DNA from: Thermomonas alba
GTDB taxonomy: Bacteria > Pseudomonadota > Gammaproteobacteria > Xanthomonadales > Xanthomonadaceae
Assembly (NCBI RefSeq): GCF_022419205.1
Contig: NZ_JAJOZU010000007.1
Span: 1-55,062 of the forward strand
DNA: 55,062 nucleotides
Direction of reading: 5' to 3'
The position numbers and the translations under genes are program-made. Positions within the stretch are counted from its first letter, which is position 1; each line of letters starts with the position of its first letter. Positions 8,496 through 15,865 of this stretch are shown one piece after another. Below the pieces are notes generated by a model. That model was not told the DNA's origin, searched no databases, and worked only from the letters and a program-made list of their open reading frames with translations.

Positions 8496-9806
8496 ATGTC
8501 GTTCGAATCCCTGGGCCTTGCGCCCGCGTTGCTGCGCGCGCTGGCCGAGCAAGGCTATGCCATCCCGACCCCGATCCAGGCGCAGGCGATTCCGCTGGTG
8601 CTGGCTGGACATGACGTGCTGGGCGGTGCCCAGACCGGAACCGGCAAGACCGCTGCATTCGGTCTGCCGCTGTTGCAGAAGCTGGCCGAACTGCCCAAGC
8701 CCGAAGGCCTGCGCCGGCCGCGGGCATTGGTGCTCACTCCCACCCGTGAACTGGCGGTGCAGATCACCGACAACCTGCGTGCCTATGCCAAACACCTGCG
8801 CATCAACGTCACCTCGCTGTTCGGCGGCGTGGGCATGCAGCCGCAGGTGGAGGCGTTCCGGCGCGGCGTGGACGTGCTGGTGGCCTGCCCCGGGCGCCTG
8901 ATCGACCACCTCGAGCGCGGCACCTGCAAGCTCGGCGACGTGCGCATGCTGGTGCTGGACGAGGCCGACCGCATGCTGGACATGGGCTTCCTGCCCTCGA
9001 TCAAGCGGGTGATGAAGCATGTTCCGGCGCAGCGGCAGACGCTGCTGTTCTCGGCCACCTTCGAGCCGCGCATCAAGGCGCTGGCGCTGGAGTTCATGCA
9101 GGACCCGCAGCAGGTGCAGGTGGCCGCGCAGAACACCGTGGTCGGGACCATCCGCCACCACGCGCATCCGGTGGACGCGGCGAAGAAGCGCGACCTACTG
9201 ATCGACATCCTGGCCCGCCGCCATCGCGAGCAGGTGCTGGTGTTCGGCAAGACCAAGCATGGCTGCAACCGCCTGGCCGAGCAGCTGGAGAAGGCCGGGC
9301 TGCCGGCGCTGGCGATCCACGGCAACAAGAGCCAGGCCGCGCGCCAGAAAGCGCTGTCCGAGTTCAAGAGCGGCAAGACCCGGATCCTGGTCGCCACCGA
9401 CGTGGCCGCGCGCGGGCTGGACATCCCGCAGCTGCCGCTGGTGATCAACCACGACCTGCCGATGGTGGCCGAGGACTACGTCCACCGCATCGGCCGCACC
9501 GGCCGCAACGGCGCCAGCGGCGAGGCGATCTCGCTGGTGTCGCCGGACGAAGCGAACCTGCTGCGCCAGATCCAGAAGCTGCTGGGCCGCGAGATCACGA
9601 TGGAGACGGTGCCGGGCTTCGAGCCCAGTCGCGCCATCCGCACCGACGCTGCGCCGTTCGCGGATGCGGCGCACGCACCGCGCCCACGTCGCAATCGCCG
9701 CCCGCACGGCAAGCCGCGCGCGTCGCAGGCACATGCGCATGCTCATACGGGGCAAAAGCCACCGGCACGCGACCAGGCCACTCAAGGGCGCTGCCCAGCG
9801 CGCTGA
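8496..9806 (+). CDS. rhlE: ATP-dependent RNA helicase RhlE-type (DEAD box)
   Basis: A 436-aa DEAD-box helicase with all motifs in order: Q motif (F3...PTPIQ), motif I AQTGTGKT (45-52), PTRELA (82-87), GG, CPGR (131-134), motif II DEAD (155-158), motif III SAT (186-188), then the second RecA domain with ARGLDIP and HRIGRTGRNG. The C-terminal tail after about residue 375 is basic and rich in Arg, His and Ala, as in RhlE proteins that use it to bind RNA. Role is RNA unwinding in ribosome maturation and RNA decay. The ATG at 8496 has AGGAG 9 nt upstream and starts the conserved MSFESLGL sequence; the open frame before it is not conserved-looking. Confidence 0.93.
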   Translation: MSFESLGLAPALLRALAEQGYAIPTPIQAQAIPLVLAGHDVLGGAQTGTGKTAAFGLPLLQKLAELPKPEGLRRPRALVLTPTRELAVQITDNLRAYAKHLRINVTSLFGGVGMQPQVEAFRRGVDVLVACPGRLIDHLERGTCKLGDVRMLVLDEADRMLDMGFLPSIKRVMKHVPAQRQTLLFSATFEPRIKALALEFMQDPQQVQVAAQNTVVGTIRHHAHPVDAAKKRDLLIDILARRHREQVLVFGKTKHGCNRLAEQLEKAGLPALAIHGNKSQAARQKALSEFKSGKTRILVATDVAARGLDIPQLPLVINHDLPMVAEDYVHRIGRTGRNGASGEAISLVSPDEANLLRQIQKLLGREITMETVPGFEPSRAIRTDAAPFADAAHAPRPRRNRRPHGKPRASQAHAHAHTGQKPPARDQATQGRCPAR

Positions 9807-9907
9807 AAACCAGCACGCTTGCGCCGCGTGCGGCCGTGCTCGCGAGGCGACATGCAGTGCCTGCAATCGACATCTTCCGCATCCAGATGTACGAACCAGG
9901 ACACGGC

Positions 9908-9936
9908 TTGCGTCAATCCCGCCTGATCCGTATCAT
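9908..9936 (+). promoter_or_regulatory. tRNA-Phe promoter
   Basis: TTGCGT (9908-9913) and TATCAT (9931-9936) are separated by exactly 17 bp. The next bases, GCGCGGCTCGC, form a GC-rich discriminator typical of stringently controlled stable RNA promoters. The predicted start lies 14-15 bp before the tRNA. Confidence 0.75.
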
Positions 9937-9956
9937 GCGCGGCTCGCATGCCCATT

Positions 9957-10032
9957 GGCCGGGTAGCTCAGTTGGTAGAGCAGGGGACTGAAAATCCCCG
10001 TGTCGGCGGTTCGATTCCGTCCCCGGCCACCA
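9957..10032 (+). tRNA. tRNA-Phe (anticodon GAA)
   Basis: A 76-nt cloverleaf. The acceptor stem GGCCGGG pairs with CCCGGCC. The D-loop is AGCTCAGTTGGTAGAGC. The anticodon stem GGGGA/TCCCC encloses loop CTGAAAA with anticodon GAA. The T-arm is GGCGGTTCGATTCCGTC and the 3' CCA is encoded (10030-10032). It stands alone between rhlE and the accessory region. Confidence 0.97.
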
Positions 10033-10040
10033 CCATTCAA

Positions 10041-10070
10041 CGCCCAACCGGCTCCGGTTGGGCGTTTTCG
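10041..10070 (+). terminator. Rho-independent terminator of tRNA-Phe
   Basis: CGCCCAACCG pairs perfectly with CGGTTGGGCG across a four-base GCTC loop and is followed by TTTTCGTTTT. It begins 9 bp after the CCA end. The interval from here to about 10296 shows no credible gene on either strand. Confidence 0.9.
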
Positions 10071-10296
10071 TTTTCAGGTTCCGCGAAACAACGCGGGGCG
10101 GCGACCCGTTCTGCGTGTGCTGCCCTTCGTCGCCAGGTCGCGAAGGGCCCACCCGGTTCGACTCTCTTTCGCCCTCTTTTCTCTCGAAATCCGCGCCAAC
10201 TTCTTTGCGGAAGCGCACGCAAATGGCCTTGTGGCCCAGTGACTTGCACGTGCGTCACTGCCATCGGTTGTCCATCGTGCTTGGATGAGCAAGGCA

Positions 10297-10913
10297 TCAA
10301 GCCTGCACGGGGCTCAATGCTGCAGCACAGGGCATCGAGTACAGCCCCGGGCGCCCCTGCACGACCTGGACGAGGGCCCGGTATGCAACGAGTGGCCCTT
10401 CGGCTTCCGGCTTGCCCTTGTCGCGCGTCTTGACCTTGAACACGTCGATGGGCTTGGCGCTGTCGAGCCCGGCACGCCGCATGACCTGTTCGGCGGTGCG
10501 GGGCTCCCCCTTGAACGACCACAGGGCCTCGAACACTGCTGCCTGAGCCTCGGTCAGCCGGATCGGGCCGTGCGGCCCCTCGGGCAGCGTGACCCAGCGG
10601 AAATCCGCCGAGAAAGGCCCCTTCACCGGCGTCCTTGGATCGCTGGCCTGCGGAGCAGGTGGCCCGGCATGCCGATGAACGAGATGCCGCCTCCGTAGAA
10701 GGCGAAGCGATCCTCCAGCGCCAGCCGCAGCTTTCGGCGCAGCCACTCCTCGTCCAGCGCCAACGCGGCCATGTCGTCGGCCTCGACGGCCACCGGCCCG
10801 CACTCGGGGCACTGACAACTACACCCCCGGCGCCCGCCGCCCCAGACCTGCGCCCGGTGCTGGTGGCAGTAGGGACACAGCACGAATCGCTGGTCCAGGG
10901 TCGTGGGCTTCAC
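10297..10913 (-). pseudogene. Decayed zinc-ribbon protein gene (frameshifted, probably internally deleted)
   Basis: Two minus-strand frames give consecutive parts of what looks like one protein. The 5' part starts at a GTG (10911-10913, reading VKPTTLDQRF). It carries a CPYC...CQCPEC zinc ribbon and DEEWLRRKLRLALE, then FYGGGISFI. The frame then runs into RRPAIQGRR and stops at 10623. The 3' part, in another frame and ending at 10297, reads GPFSADFRWVTLPEGPHGPI, then TEAQAAVFEALWSFKG and PLVAYRALV, an HTH-like segment. The frame switch falls at about 10640-10690. From memory of similar proteins, a central segment also seems to be missing between LRLALE and the FYGGG part; an alignment is needed to confirm. 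Function unknown. Confidence 0.6.
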
Positions 10914-11120
10914 CGCCTGCCCGAGGGCCGGCAAGGCGGCGCTCTCGCGGGGAGAGCGCGCGGCTCGAAGGATGGGCGTGCCGCCCGCGAACAAGCGGCT
11001 TGGCTCACGGCCGGCTCCGGCGCGACGGGGCGGCAGTATGCCACCGCCTTGCACAGGACGCCGTCAGCGTGCGGTGACCGTTCCCGACGGAGCACGCACG
11101 GGCGGCGGACATGGCGTCAA

Positions 11121-12005
11121 TCATCGTAGAAGCCCCCCCCCCGCACCGGTGCCCAGGCGACCCTTGTCGATGTAGTTCACCTTGAGATATTCGGCCCAGC
11201 CCTGCGTTGCGGGATTTGCGCTTGCGATGTTGTACGCCGTGCGCAGGCCGACAATGTCGTAGATCTGGAACGGCCCCAGCTTGGCGCCGGTCCCGATTCG
11301 CCAGGTCTTGTCGATGTCCTCCGGACTCGCCACACCTTTCAACAACAAGGCGGCGGCCGCGTTGAGCAACGGCACCAGCAGCGAATTCAGCACGTAACCC
11401 GGCTGCTCCTTGTGCAGTCGGATCGGTTCCATGCCGATTTCCGCAGCGAAGCGCGCCACCTGCTCGAACACCTCAGGATCGGTCTGCGGCGTACCCATCA
11501 CTTCCGCTGTGTTCTGGCGCCAGATGTGATTGGCGAAATGCAACGCCAGGAACTTCTCCGGCCGGCCCGTCGCATCCGCGAGTGCACTGGGCAGCAGCGT
11601 GGAGGAGTTGGTGGCGAAGATGGTGCCTTCGCGCGCCAGCCTGGCGAGTTCGGCATAGACTGAGCGCTTGAGTTCCAGCTTCTCCGGCACCGCTTCAATT
11701 ACCAGGTCCGCGTCGCGCACGGCCTGCGCAAGGTCGCTGCTCAGTGCGATGGCCGCCGCGACCCTGGTGGTCGCCTCGGGCGTCGTCCCCGGCAGGTCGG
11801 CGGCATATGTCTGAGCCAATCGCGTCAGGGCGTCGCGGGCACGCTCCAGCGCTGCTGCGTCAATGTCGTACGCCGTGACGCTCTTGCCGTGAAAGGCGCA
11901 CTGGAAGGCGATCTGCGCGCCGAGCACGCCAGTGCCCAGCACGGTCACCCGCTGCAGGCCGGAGGGCGAGGCGACGGTCTTTGTGGTGTCCTGTGTCATG
12001 TTCAT
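11121..12005 (-). CDS. 3-hydroxyacyl-CoA dehydrogenase (3-hydroxybutyryl-CoA type), frameshifted 3' end
   Basis: A 294-aa NAD-dependent dehydrogenase. The Rossmann GxGxxG is GTGVLG at residues 24-29. FATNSSTLLPSALA and LHFANHIW carry the conserved serine and catalytic histidine, and the C-terminal helical domain contains KEQPGYVLNSLL. It oxidises 3-hydroxyacyl-CoA to 3-ketoacyl-CoA in fatty acid degradation. Its ATG overlaps the ohyA stop, so the two form an operon. The final residues read GAGGGLLR because of a run of ten G on the coding strand (11133-11142). One G fewer would end GAGGGFYDD, which matches the usual GGGFY ending, so this is probably a frameshift in a homopolymer, real or from sequencing. 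Confidence 0.88.
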   Translation of the reverse strand: MNMTQDTTKTVASPSGLQRVTVLGTGVLGAQIAFQCAFHGKSVTAYDIDAAALERARDALTRLAQTYAADLPGTTPEATTRVAAAIALSSDLAQAVRDADLVIEAVPEKLELKRSVYAELARLAREGTIFATNSSTLLPSALADATGRPEKFLALHFANHIWRQNTAEVMGTPQTDPEVFEQVARFAAEIGMEPIRLHKEQPGYVLNSLLVPLLNAAAALLLKGVASPEDIDKTWRIGTGAKLGPFQIYDIVGLRTAYNIASANPATQGWAEYLKVNYIDKGRLGTGAGGGLLR

Positions 12006-13783
12006 GCGTCCTCCCCGGCCAGCAGGCCGGCGTCGTGGAGCAATGCACCGATCTCGGTGCGGTCGAGCCTGGCCAACACGCGGTCGCGCAGGAACGACGG
12101 GCCCGGCAACGCCAATTCTTCGCCATCGCGCAGCTGGTGCAGTGCATCCAGCAGGGTGCGGATGTCGTAGGTGGAATTGAACACTTCCGGCACGCCGCGT
12201 TCAATGCCCAACAGCGTGTAGACCGCTTCCATCGGCGTGCGCACCGAGTACTCAGTGGTGAAGATACAGTCGCGTTGCTTCGACTCCGCGAACTGGCCGA
12301 TGAATGCGAAGTTCACAGCGCCCGCTGGCACCACGTCAGGGCGATCACCGGCTTGACGCGGCATGAAGAAGGCGGTGATGTACGGCATCATCACCGGCAC
12401 GGTGTTGGCTCCCGTGGCTGCAAGCTCCGCGATGTCCTCAACCGGCACACCCATGTGATACAGCCATTCCTGGGTGATTTCCTCGCCGGTGCAGTCCTGC
12501 ATCGGCTTCTTGACGTAATCCCCCGGCACGTCCGCGAACAGGCCATAGAGCCAGATCACGACCTGGTCCTTGGGCTGCTTCTTGAAGTGCGGCTGGCGGT
12601 TCACCGTCCAGCTCAGCAGCCAGCTGGAATCCTTGACGGTGACAATCCCGCCGGTCACCACCTTGCCGCTGAACGGGTCGCGCTTGGCGATCTTCTCGAT
12701 GTACTTCGGGATGCGCGCGTCCAGCGTGGTGATGGTGGCGGATTCCCATTTGGTCTCCGGAATGTGCGTGCAGAACACGTCGGGCCGCCCGAACGACGGA
12801 TCCTTGGCCGCGATGCGCCGCCACAGATCCCAAGCCGGTGCCGGGCCTTCGTCCAGCAGCGCCGCGGTCTTGTGGTCGCCCTCGTTGCTGTTTTCCACCA
12901 GCGAGCCGATGGTGATGAACAACAGGTCATCGGGGCCGAGTGCCATGCCACCGGGCTGGCCGTCGCGGTTCCAGTGGATGCGCGTGGCCTGCTTGCGTCC
13001 GTTGGTGGCATCGATGTCGAAATCGATATCTGTCACCTCGGTGCGGTACTGGAACACCACGCCCTGGTCCTTCAACCACTTCACCAATGGCAGCACCAGC
13101 GATTCGTACTGGTTGAAGCGGGTGAACTTCAACGCGGAAAGATCCGGCAGACCGCCGATGTGGTGGATGAAGCGGTGCAGATAGAGCTTCATTTCCAGCG
13201 CCGAATGCCACTCTTGGAACGCGAACATGGTGCGCCAGTACATCCAGAAGTTGCTGGCGAAGAAGTCCTCACCGAACACCTCGTTGATGCGCTTGTTCTC
13301 CATCTCCTCGCGCGTGGCCATGAAGACCTTGAGCAAGTCCTTCTGCGCGGCCTTGCTGAGCGTGAACTTGCCCAGGTCGGGCGCAGGCTTGCCCCGTTCG
13401 ATGGTGGCGCGCTGCAGGGAGAAATTGGGGTCGTCCTTGTTCAGCCAGTAGAACTCGTCGAGCACGCTGGCCCCCTCGACTTCCAGCGACGGAATGCTGC
13501 GGAACAGATCCCACAGGCATTCGAAATGGTCCTCCATCTCGCGGCCGCCGCGGATCACGAAGCCCTTGTCCGGCTTCTCAAGTCCATCCAGTGCGCCGCC
13601 CGGCACGTCGGTGCGTTCCAGGATGGTGATGCGCTCGCCCGGCATCTGGCCATCGCGGATCAGGAAGGCGGCGCCGGCCAGCGAGGCCAGGCCGGAGCCG
13701 ACGAACCATGCGGATTTGCCGTCGACCCCGTCTGGCTTGCGCGGGCGGGCGAAGGCTTCGTAATTGCCACTGCTGTAATACAT
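12002..13783 (-). CDS. ohyA: Oleate hydratase (MCRA family)
   Basis: A 593-aa FAD-dependent fatty-acid hydratase that adds water to the cis-9 double bond of oleate and related fatty acids. It shows the dinucleotide motif VGSGLASLAGAAFLIRDG, ERTDVPGGALDG, and the RGGREMEDHFECLWDLF block that contains the catalytic glutamate. The start is placed at MYYSSGNYEAFARPRKP: this is the family's usual N-terminus and GGAG lies 7 nt upstream. An in-frame ATG at 13814-13816 lacks a binding site. An insertion sequence begins about 40 bp upstream of this start and separates the gene from its native promoter. It is coupled to the dehydrogenase gene, which suits a hydroxy-fatty-acid pathway. Confidence 0.93.
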   Translation of the reverse strand: MYYSSGNYEAFARPRKPDGVDGKSAWFVGSGLASLAGAAFLIRDGQMPGERITILERTDVPGGALDGLEKPDKGFVIRGGREMEDHFECLWDLFRSIPSLEVEGASVLDEFYWLNKDDPNFSLQRATIERGKPAPDLGKFTLSKAAQKDLLKVFMATREEMENKRINEVFGEDFFASNFWMYWRTMFAFQEWHSALEMKLYLHRFIHHIGGLPDLSALKFTRFNQYESLVLPLVKWLKDQGVVFQYRTEVTDIDFDIDATNGRKQATRIHWNRDGQPGGMALGPDDLLFITIGSLVENSNEGDHKTAALLDEGPAPAWDLWRRIAAKDPSFGRPDVFCTHIPETKWESATITTLDARIPKYIEKIAKRDPFSGKVVTGGIVTVKDSSWLLSWTVNRQPHFKKQPKDQVVIWLYGLFADVPGDYVKKPMQDCTGEEITQEWLYHMGVPVEDIAELAATGANTVPVMMPYITAFFMPRQAGDRPDVVPAGAVNFAFIGQFAESKQRDCIFTTEYSVRTPMEAVYTLLGIERGVPEVFNSTYDIRTLLDALHQLRDGEELALPGPSFLRDRVLARLDRTEIGALLHDAGLLAGEDA

Positions 13784-13820
13784 GTACGGACTCCAGTCGG
13801 GGAAGTTCAAGGTCATCGAT

Positions 13821-14945
13821 CTAGGGAAGGTGTTCAAAGCAACAAGACCTTGGGCTGAATCTGAGCAAGCGGCGCACGCGCAAGGCTGTGTTTCTGGACG
13901 AGATGAACCTGGTGGTGCCGTGGTCCGAGCTGCTGGCGCTGATTGCACCGCACGCCCCGCGTGCCAAGACCGGCAGGCCCCCGTTTGAGCTGGAGACCAT
14001 GCTGCGCATCCACTTCGTCCAGCAATGGTTCGGCCTGTCCGACCTGGCCATGGAAGAGGCCCTCTTCGAGACCGCGCTGTACCGGGAGTTTGTCGGCTTG
14101 TCCAGCGTCGAACGCATTCCGGACCGGGTCAGCATCCTTCGATTCCGGCACCTGCTGGAAGAACACCATCTGGCCGAACGAATCCTGGCCACCGTCAACG
14201 CCACGCTCACCGACAAGGGCCTGATGCTGCGCCAAGGCACGGTGGTGGACGCCACCTTGATTGCCGCACCCAGTTCCACCAAGAACAGCACCGGCACCCG
14301 TGACCCCGAGATGCACCAGACCAAGAAGGGCAATCAGTGGCACTTCGGCATGAAAGCCCACATCGGCGTGGATGCCGACTCTGGGCTGGTTCACACCGTG
14401 GTGGGCACGGCAGCCAACGTCAATGATGTGACGCAGGCCAGCAAGCTGGTCCATGGTGAAGAAACCGATGTCTTTGCCGACGCGGGCTACCGGGGCGTTG
14501 AGAAGCGCAAAGAGATTCAGGCCCAGCACCCCGACGTGAACTGGCACATTGCGATGATGCCGGGCAAGCGCCGTGCGATGGACAAGGGCACGCCCATGGG
14601 AGCCATCCTGGAGAAGCTGGAGCAGACCAAGGCCAGCATCCGGGCCAAGGTGGAACACCCCTTCAGGGTCATCAAGCGGCAGTTCGGCTACGTCAAGGTC
14701 AAGTACCGGGGGCTGGCCAAGAACACGGCCAACCTGATGACGCTGTTTGCGCTGAGCAATCTGTGGATGGCTCGGCGCAGGCTTTTGCAGGGGCTGCAGG
14801 GATGAGTGCGTCCACAACCGGCCAAAGGGCCGTCCACAAGGGCGAAATGCCCTTGTTTGAGACCGCAAAAACGCCAGATTAGTCACCATGTGGAATATCT
14901 CGCCTCAGTGGCCATCGCCGCGGGCGTTTTGAACACCTTCCCTAG
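13821..14945 (+). mobile_element. IS5-family insertion sequence with CTAG target duplication
   Basis: Terminal inverted repeats GGGAAGGTGTTCAAA (from 13825) and TTTGAACACCTTCCC (to 14941) are perfect. They are flanked by CTAG on both sides (13821-13824 and 14942-14945), a 4-bp target duplication as expected for IS5-group elements. The element proper is about 1.1 kb and encodes one transposase. Joining the flanks gives an uninterrupted sequence running into the ohyA 5' end, so the insertion is recent enough to be intact. No copy of it is seen elsewhere in the window. Confidence 0.92.
13888..14805 (+). CDS. IS5-family DDE transposase
   Basis: A 305-aa transposase with the DDE triad at Asp121 (VVDATLI), Asp198 (FADAGYRG) and Glu256 (VEHPFRVIKRQFG), the YREF-type spacing of IS5 enzymes. 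The start listed is a GTG at 13888. The frame stays open to the left end of the element (SKQQDLGLNLSKRR precedes it), so a few more N-terminal residues may be translated from a non-ATG start. It is transcribed opposite to ohyA. All catalytic residues are intact, so the element may still move. Confidence 0.93.
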   Translation: MFLDEMNLVVPWSELLALIAPHAPRAKTGRPPFELETMLRIHFVQQWFGLSDLAMEEALFETALYREFVGLSSVERIPDRVSILRFRHLLEEHHLAERILATVNATLTDKGLMLRQGTVVDATLIAAPSSTKNSTGTRDPEMHQTKKGNQWHFGMKAHIGVDADSGLVHTVVGTAANVNDVTQASKLVHGEETDVFADAGYRGVEKRKEIQAQHPDVNWHIAMMPGKRRAMDKGTPMGAILEKLEQTKASIRAKVEHPFRVIKRQFGYVKVKYRGLAKNTANLMTLFALSNLWMARRRLLQGLQG

Positions 14946-15098
14946 CGAAAGGTCACCCCCACGGTAATGTATATCATCGCCTCTTTTCAATTTCGTGATC
15001 GATCCTGGCAGGACGGCGAAAGCAACGACTGCGATGACCGGTTCGTCTCGACAGGCCAGCACCAGGTGCGATGACGCAGGGCGCCGTAGCCCGCGCAT
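14946..15098 (-). pseudogene. Possible ORF remnant cut by the IS (low confidence)
   Basis: A minus-strand frame from ATG 15096-15098 encodes about 51 residues (MRGLRRPASSHLVLACRDEP, then VIAVVAFAVLPGSITK) and runs into the IS end. With the IS and one CTAG removed, the frame would end at a TGA overlapping the upstream ohyA-frame ATG (ATGA). The hydrophobic strand pattern vaguely recalls a GNAT acetyltransferase core, but no motif is decisive. Otherwise, between the IS and 15137, only a TATACAT box (near 14970) that could be the old ohyA -10 is seen. Confidence 0.25.
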
Positions 15099-15137
15099 CC
15101 CCGCCAGAACCCGTTACGCGAAGCCCCTTGATTCCTA

Positions 15138-15174
15138 GCATGGTCGGCGTTTTCCATCAAAACGCCGACCATGC
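15138..15174. repeat. 16-bp perfect inverted repeat covering a start codon
   Basis: GCATGGTCGGCGTTTT (15138-15153) and its exact complement AAAACGCCGACCATGC (15159-15174) are separated by CCATC. The right arm contains the ATG of the small gene at 15171. As RNA this would be a very stable hairpin that hides the start codon. As DNA it marks the left edge of the prophage genes and could be a recombinase or operator site. The A/T tracts lie next to the loop, so it is not a conventional terminator. Confidence 0.85.
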
Positions 15175-15395
15175 ACGAACTCGAACCCCGCTCCCCGGCC
15201 CTCGAGGCTGATCGGCCTCGGCACGCGCAACAAGAGATCGTCGATCTGCTGGCCTGCGCCCTCCTGCGGCTGCGCGCGCGCCCCTTTCCGCCATCTGGCC
15301 ATATCGCCACCGACAGCGACTCGGTTGGCCTTGGCTTGTGCGGGCCACAGCGCGTGAATGCGAACCCCGATAACAACAACGGAGTTCGCCCATGA
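15171..15395 (+). CDS. Small protein of the recombinase cassette
   Basis: A 74-aa protein without recognisable domain. The first half is helical and charged (HAQQEIVDLLACALLRLRAR); the second contains DSDSVGLGLCGPQRVNANP. It is accepted as real because its stop overlaps the ATG of the DUF2924 gene (ATGA at 15392), the same coupling seen for the next two genes. There is no ribosome binding site; the ATG sits inside a 16-bp hairpin. Function unknown. Confidence 0.65.
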   Translation: MHELEPRSPALEADRPRHAQQEIVDLLACALLRLRARPFPPSGHIATDSDSVGLGLCGPQRVNANPDNNNGVRP

Positions 15396-15865
15396 CGGCA
15401 CACGCACCCACAGTCGACGCTACCACCATCGCCGCCCGCGTCGCGCAGCTGCCCCACCTGTCGATGGACAGCCTCTGGGCGCTGTGGGACGAGTACTTCG
15501 AGGAGCGGCCCAAGCATCACCACCGCACGTGGCTGGAGAGCCGGCTCGCCTACAGGATCCAGGAGCGCGCCTTCGGCGCTTTGAAGCCCGCGACCCGCCG
15601 CAAGCTCGAGGAGATCGGTGAGACGGGCATCCTGCCACGCCAACTGCGCCGTGACGCGAGTCGGCTGCTGCCGGGCACGGTGCTCACGCGGATCTTCGAC
15701 GACGTCGAGCACCGGGTGCTGGTGCGCGGGCCCAATGACTTCGAGTATCAGGGGCAGCGGTTCAAGAGCCTGACGGCGATTGCCCGCCACATCACCGGCA
15801 CGCCTTGGTCGGGCCCCGCGTTCTTCGGCCTCAAGACCAAGCACGGACGGAAGGAGCCGGCATGA
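15392..15865 (+). CDS. DUF2924 domain protein
   Basis: A 157-aa basic protein with the DUF2924 pattern: WDEYFEERPKHHHRTWLESR near residue 25, YRIQERAFGAL, a middle part that ends GTVLTR, then a C-terminal domain FEYQGQRFKSLTAIARHITG..WSGPAFFGL that resembles small DNA-associated domains. DUF2924 genes commonly sit directly before large serine recombinases in prophages, as here with ATGA overlaps on both sides. The role is not established; assistance in recombination or DNA binding is inference. Confidence 0.85.
   Translation: MTAHAPTVDATTIAARVAQLPHLSMDSLWALWDEYFEERPKHHHRTWLESRLAYRIQERAFGALKPATRRKLEEIGETGILPRQLRRDASRLLPGTVLTRIFDDVEHRVLVRGPNDFEYQGQRFKSLTAIARHITGTPWSGPAFFGLKTKHGRKEPA

Noticed and set aside
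9957-15137. tRNA-Phe as the attachment site of this prophage
   Set aside because: No copy of the tRNA 3' end is found at the prophage left end, serine recombinases do not usually use tRNA genes, and 5 kb of host-like genes lie between.
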